DNA of 64,000 bases from Plasmodium brasilianum. Its lineage: Eukaryota; Apicomplexa; Aconoidasida; Haemosporida; Plasmodiidae. Of the stretch, positions 23,253 to 36,693 are shown in pieces. The notes under the pieces were generated by a model. The model searched no databases. It was not told the origin of the DNA and was given only the letters and a program-made list of their open reading frames with translations. The position numbers were made by a program, and so were the translations under genes. Every line of letters begins with the position of its first letter. Position 1 is the first letter of the stretch. Location of the stretch: contig NC_090122.1 of assembly GCF_023973825.1 (NCBI RefSeq), forward strand, positions 1,048,130 through 1,112,129, written 5' to 3'.

Positions 23253-25149
23253 TTTATATCAACGGGGGATGGGGGGAGGCGGATATGAGAGGTTGCACAG
23301 GATTCCACGTATAGACTTTCGGTTTTACTCAATTTATATATACACATATATATGTGTAAATATGTACGGGTATATGTATAAGTGTATACGTATATATATA
23401 TGAATGTACATATATATTATGCACAATGTACCAGCCTTTTATTATAAAAAAAAAATTAAGTAAAATGGGAAAAACGAGCTAAATGACAAAAATTCAAAAA
23501 AAGCAAAATATGTTGAACGAGTAAATAAACAGCATAACCTAAAGAGGCAAACAAAATTTACTTGCATTAATACGATGACAATTACATACTACGCATAACA
23601 TTTTGTTGTATTCTTTATATTTACAGCAAAAAAAAAAAAAAAAAAATGTAATAACTTGATAACGTGATAACGTAAAAATGGTACTTAAGAAAAAATAAAA
23701 TAAACTAGAATGTAAATAAATAAGATTTAAAAACTCGACAATTTTGCAAAACTTGAAAAAATTGCAAAGTTTAGCCCAGTTAAACTATCTATATTCAAAT
23801 AATTAAATTGTTGTGAAATACTTCCTCATCCTTCTACAATAGCTTCATCCAGTTTAAGCGATGGTAAAAATGTGAGTCTGCACGAAAACTAGGATGATTA
23901 ACGTTTATGTTGCGGAGGCAAGAAAAAAGCTTACGTTTACTCAAAATGAAATAAAATGTAGCGAAATGTAGCGAAATGAAGCGAAATGAAGCGAAATAAA
24001 CAAGCATAACTATCTTGTAGGAAAAATAAATAAATAAATAAAACAAAATAGTGTCATTCGCAAAAAATGAAAAAAAAAAAAATTACATTGAATTGAACTT
24101 AATTAAAGATTTCGTACATATGCATACGTAGAAGGCGCAAGCACATATATATGACATACAACAATTTTTTAAATAAGGACGTAAAAAACTATTAAGGGAA
24201 TATACTAATTTGCACAAAAAATTGGTGTACCGCTAATGATTTCTTATTATTATGACTTTCTTAATGTAGCATGTAGAACATTACTACAGGACTGCTTTTT
24301 TTTTTTTTTTTTTTTTTTTTGCAAAAATAAACTCCCTTTTGCTGTATATATACATACAGTAAGAAATAGTTATTGTGAATTGAAAAAAAAAAAATTAAGC
24401 ATTTATTACCGTATTAAATAAACACACACGCTTGCATATAACATAGGTTAAAATACTCCATTCTGTTAAAACGCCTGTTACACTATATGTTGTTAAAAAA
24501 TTAAGGATCCATTTTGTTATATGCTCGAATGAGAAAAAATATATATTTCCTTTTATGAAGTATTAACATTTATCCATATTTATTTACGCATATTATTATT
24601 TTTGAAAATATTATTTATTATATTTGAAAAAAAAAAAAAAAAAAAAAAGGTTAAAACAAAACGAAAAGAAGGAAATAACAAAAGGTTGTAAAAAAGGCTC
24701 AAAAGAGAAAAATATATATACATACGATTTCAAAATTGTCAAAGTAGCAGATATATTTTATAGTAGGCATAGTACCCATGCATATATATTCTCTTTTTAA
24801 TTCACTAGTTGTATATGCAAAATAAAACTGTACGTTAAACTTATCGGGGGGAAGAAATACACTTAACACGTACGCAGAACTTACTATGTACACCGTATCT
24901 CAGTTTTTACACACAAAAAAGGTGCACGTTTTAACCGCATATGTTATAAAGTACATATATGCAATGATATATATATATATATATATACATACATACAATG
25001 CTTTTTTTTTTTTTTTTTTTCTTCCTAACGAAATAGGGTTAATTTTTCTTTTCTTCTTCATATTTTTAAAGCCGTTTTGCTCATAAACAGTTCATTTGCA
25101 TAATTAAGAATGGTCATCTTAATAAACTTAAACACAACTCTTTTCAACA
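23253..25149. other. Intergenic region upstream of SmD1
   Basis: A+T-rich, with poly(A)/poly(T) runs near 23625, 24300, 24630 and 25000 and a small gaagcgaaat repeat near 23955-24000. Two GC-richer stretches, about 23840-23940 and 24720-24895, lack ATG-initiated open frames that I could join. The second reads SSAYVLSVFLPPDKFNVQFY on the minus strand and is discussed in findings. Confidence 0.45.
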
Positions 25150-25834
25150 TTAACCGTTAATAATTTTGTTATATTTTTCCTCATCTATTATCCCTTCTTT
25201 TTTCAACTTGTTTAAACGGCATTTGTAAAAATAGGATGGCGTGTAATGTCTTACACTGAAGTCTGGTTTGTGGGCCTGGTATAAAGCTGCAGCGCCTAAA
25301 ATTAAACTGAGAAAGCTGAAAGGGGAAAAACAAGGCGCCAGTAATTAAAAATAAAATAAACAATAAAATAAAATAAAAAGGAAAATAAAATAATTTGATA
25401 TTGTTACGTCCACTATGTACACATGTTCTGATATATTGTATACATATATATATATGTACATACATATATGTTCGTGTGACGGGCGGGCAAAGGAGCATGC
25501 AACTACTCACTACTCACTACACACACTGTATGCTTAAATTTTAATATCATTTTTTAAAACAAATGAATATTTGCTCTCCTATGAATATTTTTACAAAAAT
25601 TAGATCATATAATATTGAAAAGGAACACATCTATGGAATATTTTATTTTTAAAATACATTATTCTTTGTAACTCTTTTAACGGAATTACTGAATAATAAA
25701 TTATCTCTTTATCAAATCATATTTTTGCATTTTCCCCTTTGTCTTAATTACCTATAATGCCTTAAAAATTTAACTCTATCTTTCGATATACTTGGGAAAC
25801 TTTTAAAGATTATCTCAACAGGGATGAAAACCAT
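25150..25834 (-). CDS. Small two-exon membrane protein, 82 residues (unknown; mitochondrial candidate)
   Basis: Exon 1 is 25752-25834 and exon 2 is 25150-25315. The join is phase 2 (CATTATAG|GTAATT with acceptor TTTCAG), so the codon AG+C encodes Ser. The product starts MVFIPVEIIFKSFPSISKDR, continues FLRHYS into one hydrophobic segment (FLSLILGAAALYQA) and has a C-terminal part KPDFSVRHYTPSYFYKCRLN, ending DEEKYNKIING. A single membrane segment with flanking basic and aromatic residues resembles the small accessory subunits of mitochondrial respiratory complexes or ATP synthase, but I recognise no family. The evidence for a gene is the frame-consistent splice pair and protein-like composition. 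Each exon alone is too short to be noticed. Confidence 0.62.
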
Positions 25835-26143
25835 TTTTCCAGAGCGCAGGAATGGTGAAGAACTTCACATATACGTGTAATATGTACACATACACATGTA
25901 CATATATATATACACAATATATATATGCTATCAAATTATCGTTTTTAAAATACTGTGCGTTTTCAAAAAACTATAAAATTTCAAGAAAAATATTTAATTG
26001 AAATACCTAAATTTTGCCTAATAAATTTTGTTAATTAAAAAAAATTCAAATAAACAAATAAAATAAACTCAAATAAAACAAATGCAAATAAAACAAATGC
26101 AAATAAAACAAATGCAAATAAAACAAATGCAAATAAAATAAAT

Positions 26144-26176
<33 letters not shown>

Positions 26177-26945
26177 CATTAAACAGTAAAGTGTAAAACA
26201 ATATAGTATGAAACTAAACAGGAAAATGTAGTATATATAGAAAAAACTTAAACTCCGAAAAAAGAGGACTTCTGAAGTTTTAAAATTTAAAAAAATATAA
26301 AATATTAATATACTGTTTTCAAGTTTAATTATAAAAATGTTCAAACGGAGTTACTCAGGCTAATTAATTCATTAATAATGTGTATAATCAATGAAGCAGC
26401 AGTAGCAGTATCAGCAGCAGCAAAAATACATTAAAACTGAAAAATAAAAAAAATTATTTCTTTATTTTAAATTATAAGAGTTATATGTAAAAGGAAATTG
26501 AGAAATAGCTGCACCATATTTTAACTTGTAGTAAAAATATAAACGTATCATGTTCATATTTTCCTTTTAAAATAATAATTTATTTTATTTTATTTTTATA
26601 TCAAGGTACGTATATAATATGTGACATAGTAGTGTAATCAATAAGAAGTCGAACTATGGTTAATTTTTATTTTTTAGGATGGAAGAAAAAAGAAAAAGTG
26701 GAAAAAAATGTGTAAATATTTAAGTTTTTATAAATATATATTATGATTAATTATTAATAATTAATAATAATTTAGAGGGGAATAACGGCATGGTGCAGGC
26801 GTTTTATTACGTCCTTTTTATTTTTTTTTCATATTTATATGAACTGTTCATAATTTATTTGGATACATTCCATTTATCTGGCCTCCTTCTTCCTTCTGTC
26901 TCTCCCCTAACAATTTACTTTGCCTATCATAACTTACCTTGCCGA
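25835..26945. other. Intergenic region downstream of the second kelch gene
   Basis: A+T-rich. Contains the small repeat aaataaaacaaatgc (about 26068-26145) followed by a long poly(A) run, and a short gcagcagtagcag stretch near 26395. No coding sequence was seen. Confidence 0.6.
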
Positions 26946-29817
26946 TCATAATTTACCTTGCTGTTCATAATTTATTTCGCTACTTTCCGCACACGAAGGT
27001 GAAAAATTAACATTTTGATCCTTTAAAATATTCTCACAACTATCCTCATTGGACAAATCTTCTTTTTTTTGAAAGGAATAATCAAGTGATCCTTTGCTTA
27101 ATTGTTCAACTCTGTTTACTAAAGAGTCGAAATGCTTACTATTATGCTCCATCTTTTCCGATAAGTAAGAATAATTGTTTTTACTTAACTCATTTGAAAT
27201 TTTTATTTTTTCATTTATATCGCAAGTTAATTGTATATACCGAACAAGGGTGAAGCTAATATCACTTAAAGAATTTTTTATTTCTTTTATTTCCTTACTG
27301 TATATGGGACTTAATGTTCGTCTTGGGTAATTTTCCAAATGTAGCATTCTTTCCCCCATTTCTTCAAGTTTATCTCTGAGTATTCTTCAGCAAAAAAAAG
27401 AAAAGAAAAAAAAAAAAAAAGGTATACAAAACATGCAAATGTATATACAAATATACGTAATACATGCACATATACAAACATATATATATATATATATATA
27501 AGCCCTCATTAATGGTTAAATTTGGCACTTGTTTTTTTTTTTTTTTTTATACTTAAAGTAGGGAGATGATAGTAATGGAATAAATTTATATATTTTGCTA
27601 CAAGCTTCATTATTTCTTAAACCCCCGAAAACGAAAAAGTACCCACTATTATCTACTTGAATTATATTTCCATAGAAATGATGGGTTACTAGGGGCATTC
27701 CGTACACATTTAAGCTTGCCCAGGTGTTTAAATTTATGTCATATGCGTGTATATCTAAAAGAACGGGGGTGAGAGAAATGCACATATGAACACATATATA
27801 TATGTGGGCATATACATACATATGCATACATGTATGCGGATACAGAAACATATGTACAAATATAAATAACGCAGCAAATGGTAAAATTTAAAATTAATTT
27901 GCCGTTCCATGTACCTAAAAGTTCCGTCTTGGAGTACCAGGAAAAGTTGTATCCACCAAAAAGGACGAACCATCTATCATTTAATACTGTTGAACTATGA
28001 CTGCAGAAAAAAAAAAAAAAAGAAAAAAAAAGAGATGAGATGAGAAAAGATAAGAAATGATGAGTATATATAAGAAGAGAAAATATTATACGATGACGTT
28101 TCTTAAACATAATAGATTTGAAAAAAATTAAAGAATATATTATGTTTATATACCCATAACGCTCTACAGGTATTTTTCCATATGAGTTTTCTATTTTGCT
28201 CCACTTTCCGTTATTTAATGAATAAGACCAAAAAAGATCTTCTACACATTTATTTTGATTATTTAATCCCCCAAAAATATAAGCCTTTACATCATTTCCT
28301 TGGTTAGATATACACACAGCACATGAGTGAAAAAAACGACCACTGGGTTTATAAATACCCTTGTTATAATATTCATCTTTACTCAAAATTTTTACCCATT
28401 TTTTTTCTTCTTCAAAATAACTCCACATATTACTGTTTAAGTGCAAATTCCCCATATTTCCTGCAAATATTTATGAACACATTTTTTTGCAAAAAAAAAG
28501 AAAAGAAACAAAACATATGCATACATAGATACATATAGGAATATACACACCCATACATGTAGGAATATACACACCCATGCATGTAGAAATATACACACCC
28601 ATACATGTAGAAATATACACACCCATACATGTAGGAATATACACACCCATACATGTAGAAATATACACACCCATACATGTAGGAATATACACGCACACAT
28701 ATATATACCCACATGGGGAAACACTTCTTAGCAAGCTATAGTACCTCCATGAATAAAGATAATGTTCTTGTACATGAAAGAAACATGACCAAAAATGGGT
28801 GGTGGTGAAAAATTAAGTTTTATATGCTCCCAAGAATCATTACTTAAACGAAATATATAAGTATCATTAGTAATGTATTTCCCTCTTTTTCCCCCAAAAA
28901 GAAAAAAGCATTCTTCATCATACTCACTCGAGTGAATTACATTTAATGTTGCATAGTATCTGATTTGAGGAGATTTTTTTTCTTCTACCACTTTGAAAAC
29001 TTGTGTGTCTTCAGATAAAAAAGGTAAATATATACATGATACTGTACACATGATACTGTACACATGATACTGTACACATGATACTGTACACATGATACTA
29101 TACACATGATACTGTACACATGATACTGTACACATGATACTGTACACATGATACTGTACACATGATACTGTACACATGATACTGTACACATGATACTGTA
29201 CACATGATACTGTACACATGATACTGTACACATGATACTGTACACATGATACTGTACACATGATACTATACACATGATACTGTACACATGATACTATACA
29301 CATTATACTATATGTATTATACATAAATACGTTATACATATATATATATATATGGTACATATACATATGTTCATATACACATAAAAGCGTAAACGTGAGC
29401 CTATGAACGTACTCAAAGAACTCATTGTTCTCCTTAATTTTGTTTTTTCTTGCATTTTTGCTCATAATTACCTACATTAAACTGTATTGTTTTGGGGTTG
29501 AAATTTTTGATATGTTGATTTCCTCCATAAATGTAAATATTGTTTTTATAAAATATGCATGCATGTCCAAAACGAACGTTAAAAATATTTCCTTTATGAA
29601 TTATTTCTGATTTACAATAAAAGGGTAAAACTTCAGAACAAAACGATATGTTCTCTATATTATCATCTGTATATTCATTTAAGGTTATAGATTTATTATT
29701 TGAAAAAGTCTTTGATATAACTTTAAATAAATTTTCTCCAAATATTATAGTATCATGAGTAAGTTTTCCTATATATGAATCTTCAGTTTTCGTATTTAGG
29801 AATCGGTTAGCTGGCAT
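26946..29817 (-). CDS. Kelch-repeat protein with C-terminal coiled coil (downstream copy), six exons
   Basis: Exons: 29472-29817, 28745-29008, 28154-28460, 27915-28000, 27553-27754 and 26946-27384. All joins are GT-AG and frame-consistent, giving about 547 residues. Kelch blades are visible as the pattern of paired glycines plus spaced aromatic residues: NNIYIYGGNQH, ECFFLFGGKRGKY, NIIFIHGG, VKAYIFGGLNNQNKCVEDLF, DRWFVLFGGYNF and GYFFVFGGLRNNEACSKIY, about six blades forming one beta propeller. The last exon is a Lys/Glu-rich helical tail (from KILRDKLEEMGERM), probably a coiled coil. Kelch propellers are protein-binding platforms, so an adaptor role is likely but the partner is unknown. No BTB domain is seen, so this is not the K13 type. 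Two introns are filled with minisatellites. It lies head-to-tail after the kelch gene at 31117-33718. Confidence 0.9.
28549..28695. repeat. 24-bp intronic minisatellite
   Basis: About six units of acatgtaggaatatacacacccat (written in two parts, acatgtaggaat and atacacacccat) in the intron between kelch exons 28745-29008 and 28154-28460. Cys/Tyr-rich frames across it are artefacts. Confidence 0.92.
29032..29305. repeat. 14-bp intronic minisatellite, about 19 copies
   Basis: Unit acacatgatactgt, with an occasional acta variant, in the first intron of the downstream kelch gene. The reading frame MCTVSCVQYHVYSI is entirely repeat-derived and should not be kept as protein, although it is open across the intron. 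Confidence 0.94.
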
Positions 29818-31116
29818 TTTCTTTTTTTTTTTTTTTTCCTTTGAATTTTATTCAAAATTTACATTTCTCCCCAAAATTTAATTCTACTATGCAAGTGGGA
29901 AAAGAAGGGAAAAGGTGAGCAGCAAAAATAGCAAAATGGGTAAAAGACAAAAAGAAGAGAAGTAGCAAATCGGGGAAGTGGCAAAACAAAAGGAATATCA
30001 AATTTCTACCAAATTTGAAAAACGCAAAAACGAAAAAACGAAAAAACGAAATTGTTAATACGAAAAAAATTATAAAACAAGTGGGCATGTTAAATTTATT
30101 TTTAATTTTGCATTTTATACCACAACAATGTAAAAACATGTGCACCATGCAACATAAATTTTTTAAAAACCTACAATGCAATCGTTTCATTTTATTTTAT
30201 TTTATTTTTTAATTATTCAATAATGCTTGCTTTTTATAGAGAACAAAAATAAAAAAATAATAAAAATAAAATAGAAAAAATGTGTAACTTTAAAGAAATA
30301 TTATTCTTCTGCAAGCTCGTTTTTCATCTTAAAAAAGAAAATTTTTCTTTAAGTTGACAACTTTAAAAACTTGTTCGTAAGAATTTTTAAAACAAAAAAA
30401 AGAATAAAAAGTAAAAGTAAAGGTGAAGATGAACGTAAACATTAACGTAAATATAAAAGAAAAATTAAAAGTAAAATTAAAAGTAAAAAAGCAAAATCAT
30501 CAGGAAAAAGCGAAAATATCAGTTGAACAATTAAAATCATTCGTAAACATTCATAAGTAAAAAAAATAAATAAATAAAAATTAATTAATCAAAGGGGCAT
30601 AAGGTATAAAAACAGGAAAAAATAACAACGTATTTTTTTTGTCCACTGTAAATATTGCACATTTGTTTTTCGCTGAAATGGGGGGAAGCAGAATAAAATA
30701 AATAAATGAAACCCAAAAAAATAAATTAAGTGAAAAAAAAATTAGCTGCACAAGGATTTTCTTTCACAATGTTTATGAATTAAAGATATAGGAAAAATCA
30801 AAATAAACAAAAAAAAAAAAAAAAGGGAAGCACGTTATTGTTTTTTTTCCTTTTTTGTCTTCATATATTCATATATTCATTTATTTCTGCATTTCTGCAT
30901 TTCTTCATTTCTGCATTTCTGCATTTCTGCATTTCTGCATTTCTGCATTTCTTCATTTCTTCATTTCTTCATTTATTCCTTCATTTCTTCATTTATTCCT
31001 TCATTTCTTCATTTATTCCTTCATTTCTTCATTTATTCCTTCATTTTTGCTTTCTTTCAATCAATAAATCAAAGTTAATGAACCACGTGGTATGTACATA
31101 AAACACAGCTGTTGAC
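29818..31116. other. Intergenic region between the two kelch genes
   Basis: Probably the promoter region of the downstream kelch gene plus the 3' end of the upstream one. It is A+T-rich with many short aaaagt/aaaat tracts and an octamer minisatellite at about 30885-31045. No coding sequence is supported. Confidence 0.55.
30885..31045. repeat. Octamer repeat (atttctgc/atttcttc) and derived 19-bp units
   Basis: Pyrimidine-rich tandem repeat just downstream of the upstream kelch stop codon. It gives spurious Phe/Leu/His-rich frames. Confidence 0.9.
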
Positions 31117-33718
31117 CTATATGCTGTCATGTTTCATTAAAACATTTGTTGACTCCAATTTTCTTATACGCTGCTCTAATTTCTCCAAAGCTTCCGAGTT
31201 GATATTTTTTGAAAGCAACTTTTCGCATTGCTCATTTAGTTTTTCAAGTGCTGAAAAAATAAGGAACAATATTATAAAAATAATTTACATTTATTGTCTT
31301 ATATGCAGTTTTTACTTGGGCAACTTGCGCATACGTACACATATATACACACTTACTAAAGTATATGTATATAAATATATATTTTTACAAACACATAAAT
31401 ACGTGCATACATAAATACATATACACACTACTCTGTTCGGTAAAAGCAAGCAAGCGTGGTGCATAGTACAGCCCATTTTTTCGTATCATTTATCCTCTTC
31501 ATTTTGTGTTTTGAAGCGGTACAAGCACCAATTCTTAATGAATATATTTTTAAAACCTTACCATAAAATTTCGATTCGAATGTTCTCATCATATTGTTTA
31601 TATTGTTAATTTCTTTTTTTAAATCAGTAATTTGGAGCTCAAATTCTACTAAACTGATATTTTCATTATCATTTGCATTATCATTAATGTTATTCATTCG
31701 AGAATTTAGTTGTTCAATTTTTCCTGTCAATGTTTTATATGACACATAAGTTACAAGGGGTGACATATTGAACACATCAGAATATTCGTTTGATTCATCA
31801 CACCCGCCAAAAACATGCAAAGATTTTTTATACGGTACCAAGCATAAGGACCCGAAATATCCTCTACTGAAATTCTTTGATGTACTTATGTCAACTTCAA
31901 ACCATGAGAATGTGTATATATTCAGTGCGTACATATCTTAAGGGTGAGGTAAAAAGGGAGAATGGGAACATATAAAGGTTATAAAAAAATGGAAGAATTA
32001 AAAATTGGAAATATAAATAGAATTAAACTGAAAAAATAACAAAACTATACTAAAAATAAAGAACGGATATTCTATTTCATTCAGTTTATATTTCGCAATT
32101 TTGTGATATGGATATTTAAATTGAGAGTTTGTAAACAAACCTAATTCTACGAAACTTTTTTTTTTTTTTTTTTTTTTTTTATTACCAGACAAGGCATAAT
32201 TTTCAATCCATCCATTTGTAATTCCTCCATATATTATCATCCATTCATTATCAAAGAGCTGTGCAGCATGGCTGTAAAATAAATAATTAAATAAACATAC
32301 ATATACATATACATATACATACACATAATATATATGAACTGTTGCGATATACATATGTGTGGGTAACTGTTACGGCTTATATGTATATATATATATATAT
32401 ATGTATACATATGTGCAGGAATGTATGCGTGAAAGTATGTGTAATACCCCCATCGTGAACAAGGTTTGGGACCAGTGGTATTGGTAACTTCTCGCCATCT
32501 ATTGGTGCTAGTATTAAAAATCCAGGTATCACCTAATGCTCCACTGAAACCTTTTTTATTACCACCAAATAAGAAAATTAGTCTTGCATTTCCATATATG
32601 GAGAAAATTAAGCTATGTGCACATCTAGCTTCAGGGATTATATCAAGTTGTGAAAGTTCTCTCCATACATTACCTGATAAGACCCATAGATCAGATAATA
32701 ATGAATTGTTTAGGTCTAATCCTCCATGTATATATACAGTATCACTAAAACTACAAGATGCATGTTTATATCTTGGTACAGGATTTACTTTATTTTGAAT
32801 ATGTTCCCATTTTTTCGCTTGAAAATCAAATTTATATGTTTCATTAACAATTTGATTTTCTTCATTTATACCACCAAATATAACAATGCTATTTTTATTA
32901 TCTTCTGTTATCACATTTCCTGAGTGAAATGCTCTAGGCATTATATCATTTGAATTCAAACGTACCTTTTCAAATAAATTAATTCCTGGTACATATCTTA
33001 TAAAATTATCAACACATTTATTTTGTAACATACCACCATATATACATATATCCCCATTTATTTCCACTGATATATGACCTTTTGTTCTTTTGAAACATCT
33101 TTCATTGTGCATTATTTCAGTTAAATGAAAAACAGGGGGAGAAGGAAATCCTTTGGACACTTCATCATTTGGTTTTGAGTTAAAGAAACTTCTTTTTTCA
33201 TTTTCCGCTTTACCTGTATCCTTTTTTTTTCCATCTTGTGCATTTTCCGCATTTTCAGCGTGCTGTACATTTTTTTCATTTTGCACATTTTCAATATTTT
33301 CTGTGTTTTGAATATTTTGAATATTTTGAGCATTTTGTACATTTTGATCATTTTGTACATTTTGAATATTTTGAACATTTTGATCGTTTTGTGCATTTTG
33401 TACACTTCGTACATTTTGTGTATTTACTAAATTTTGTGCTTTTTGTACATTTTGTGCATTTAGTGAATTGAGTGTAGATGGTGTGATATGTGTATTTAGT
33501 GTGCTTGGTATAATCGATATGTTTGGAGCGCTTTGTGTACTTACTGTGTTTTCTCTCTTTTGTACTACATTTTCTTCTTTTATTTTCCCCCCTGAAGGAA
33601 CACTGTTTTCGTTATTTAGTGAGTGTTCCTTTTCAATGATGCCTTTTTCTTCAGGATTTATTTCATATGGGGCGATGCTTTGGTTTTCCATTCTGTTATA
33701 TTTTTGTTGAGTTTGCAA
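31117..33718 (-). CDS. Kelch-repeat protein with N-terminal low-complexity region and C-terminal coiled coil, four exons
   Basis: Exons: 32448-33718, 32186-32271, 31562-31936 and 31117-31250, all GT-AG and in frame, giving about 621 residues. A second Met (MENQSIAPYE, 33691) is an alternative start. Residues up to about 190 are low complexity, with QNVQNAQN-type repeats. Kelch blades follow: GDICIYGGMLQNKCVDNF, NSIVIFGGINEENQIVNETY, DTVYIHGGLDLNNSLLSDLW, ARLIFLFGGNKKGFSGALG, EWMIIYGGITNGWIENYA and SLHVFGGCDESNEYSDVF, six blades of one propeller. The end is a coiled coil (from KIEQLNSRMNNINDN to LEKLEQRIRKLESTN). The plan is the same as the next gene downstream, so the two are probably an old tandem duplication. 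Molecular partners are unknown; there is no BTB domain. Confidence 0.92.
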
Positions 33719-36693
33719 CAGTATAAGCTTATTTTATGGGTATAATTACTGATATTTTTCACTGTTATCTTACGTTGTCTCCCTTTATGTTATTTCACCT
33801 TATTCTATCTTATTTCACCTTATTCTATCTTATTTCACCTTATTCTAACTTATTTCACCTTATTCTATCTTATTTCACCTTATTCTAACTTATTTCACCT
33901 TATTCTAACTTATTTCACCTTATTCTAACTTATTTCACCTTATTCTATTTTATTTTACCTTATTCTATCTTATTTTACCTTATTTCACCTTATTTTACCT
34001 TTTTATTTTTTTATTTTTATTTTTTCTTAAATATATAATCGAGTTGTGCTCTAAATGTACAGTTTTACCTTGCCTGTTCATAAAAAGTTCAGAATTATAT
34101 CAAAGTTTACTATTTTTAAAAAGTTTTTTATGAACATAAAAAAATTTAATATTTTTATATATATCATGTACAAATTAATTACAAAGCAGTGTTATATAAT
34201 ACTTTTTTCTAATTTAGCAAATATGTAGCTTTGGTCATTACTAATAAACTAAATTTCGATTCAGCGTATGTTAAAAATGCTTCTTTTTTTTTTTTTTTTA
34301 ATTCTCAATCCATGCGCTATATATATACATATATATACTTATATGTGTGTACGTATATTATATAGAGGGCGCAACTTACGAAATTTGCATATAATATACA
34401 ATACAGTTTCTTTTCGCGTGAAGTCCTAAATATGTATTTTAGTGGAATTTAAATAAAAAGAAAATAGAAAATTTCAACATATGTGTAATTTACTTTTCGT
34501 GCAATTAAGCAGAAAAGCTGACAAGTTTATAAATTCTACTTAGGATTTTATACATACACACATATGAATTATAATTTACATTTATATGGGGTAAAGAGTT
34601 TATAAAATTTTAAAGATTCTTATGCGGAGGAAAACCGTTCTAATTAGTTACAATTATAAAATAGCAATTTTTTTTTTATTGTTTTTCTTTTCTTTTTCTA
34701 AATATATTATTAAAATGAAGTAAAAAACTTGTTCCATTCGTGTTTTCTAATGGTAAATATTACAAAAATATGTGTATATTCTTTTTGATTTTTTTTTTTT
34801 TTTTTTTTTTTTTTACGCTTATAAATTTAATGTAATGTTTCTATAAAGATGATATGTATATTTCATAAATGGTAAAAAGTAGTAAATAAAAAAAAAATAT
34901 TTGTTAATTAAAGTTTTAGTTGAATTTCTCTTATTGTTTTTTATTTTTAAATCATTTAGTTGATAATTTAAGCATTTTAGTTGTTAAGTTAAACATTTTA
35001 GTTGATAAATTAAATATTTTTGTTCATAAATTAATTATTTTAGTTCATATGTGCAATGTTTTCTTTCATTAGATAACAAATGTGTGCTTGGATTAAGTCA
35101 TATTTTTTTCAGTAAAAATTTGATATAAAGCCAAACAACAAAAAAGCAAAATAGAACTTTGAGCAGAACATATCTGAATGTGCTCACTCTAGAATGAAAA
35201 ATGTTTCTTCTTTTTTTTTTTTTTTTTCTTTAAAATTTTTGTCAAAACGTAAGGTTATTTATTAGTTAATTTTTCACTTTTGTATTTTTATACTTATAGA
35301 TACTCTCAAAATGTTCAGCAATTATATTTACACAATAATTTTTTGTAAAAATCTAATAAACAATTTTCCTAATATGTATTCACATACATTGTTGCACTTT
35401 TTTTTTTTTTTTTTTTTTTTTTTCTCAAAAAAGTATCTATAAAATTAAAATTTACTTTTTGAAATTAAAACACGAGGAAAAGGGAAAAAAAAAAAATTAA
35501 AAAGAGAAAAACTTCAGATGAGATAAGAAAATAAAAAAGTTGTAACAAAGAAAAAAAAAAAAAAAAAGGGGAATACAACTTTGGAGGAAGCAAGGGAAGT
35601 TCCCTCTTTATACATATTTTTGAAAAGCAGAAATATGGCGCAACTGGATTAATGGCATAAAATATATACACATATGTGTATGCGTATGTTCATCTGAACA
35701 TATGTATATATATGTATGTACATTTGTGTATAGGTATATATATGTGCTCTTTGCCCCCCGCTCAAACGAGTATCAACAAAAAGGAAAAAAAGTATATATA
35801 AATTTCTGTAAGAGTTGCTTCCTTTTACAAACTAAAAAACTTAATGCTACTCTTTTAATAAACAACGGAAGGCATAGAAAAATATGCGCAAAAAAAAAAA
35901 AAAAAAAGCAAATGAAAGCACAGCAAATTAAATTAAAGTAAAAGATTTTAATTCTGTAAAATATGCTCTAATGTTTTTTAAAAAATAAGCTGCTAATCCT
36001 TTTTGTTTGGACACCTTTTCGGAGAATTTCCAATTTTGTAAAAGTTAACAACAGATTTCTGTTTTGTATAAATTTGTAAAGTTTTCTTATCTGTTGCTTT
36101 TGTTAAAGCTTTTTTCCTTTTTCAATATATTTTTTTTTTTATTTTTAAACTAACGATATGGAAACAAAGCTAGATTGGTACGTTATATAAATGAACATTC
36201 TCATATTAACATCAAGGCTTTATTTTCAGGGGAAAAAAAAAAGAGATTAAAAAAAGAGAAATATTATGCATAAGCCATATTTTATTTGATTAACAGCTTA
36301 GTTAATAAAAAAAAAAAAAAAAAAAAAAATGAAAAATTGAGGGATGATAGATAGTATGCTTTTTCTACATAATAATGGAATAGAAAGATGCGATAAATAT
36401 ATTTTATTCCCTTTTAATAATAAAAAGATTCGAAGAGGAGAAGATTTTCTTTGCTTTATTCGTATTTGCAAGTAGATTAATTATTAAGAGCAAAGGTTTA
36501 TTAACCTGGAAAAATAGAACATTCGGCAGCTGGAAAAATAAAATAAACTGCCGGCTTTAAAGGCGTACCAGAAGTTTAACATAAGTATGTATATCAAATA
36601 CATGTGCGTATATACATGTATATATGTACACGCACGTATGTTCATGTGTTAACTTGTGCGTATATTAATTTTAGCTTGTTTTAATTACTCATA
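33719..36693. other. Large divergent intergenic region (about 3 kb)
   Basis: Lies between the upstream kelch gene (-) and the XTBD gene (+) and so should hold both promoters. Contains a 20-bp minisatellite (33795-33995), long poly(T) runs near 34790, 35210 and 35400 and poly(A) near 36310. The short open frame at 35702-35941 has repeat-like and A-rich composition and is not supported as a gene. Confidence 0.55.
33795..33995. repeat. 20-bp minisatellite (ttatttcaccttattctatc)
   Basis: About ten copies with single-base variants (tatc, aact, attt). It sits just upstream of the kelch start codon, so it probably lies in the 5' UTR or promoter. Confidence 0.93.

Noticed and set aside
22882..23403. 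173-codon plus-strand frame
   Set aside because: It is antisense to SmD1, which is a clear conserved gene.
28728..29465. 245-codon minus-strand frame with MCTVSCVQYH repeats
   Set aside because: Only its end (28745-29008) is exon; the repeat part is the intronic 14-bp array.
33236..33471. Plus-strand His/Phe-rich frames
   Set aside because: Antisense of the Asn/Gln-rich low-complexity segment of the upstream kelch gene.
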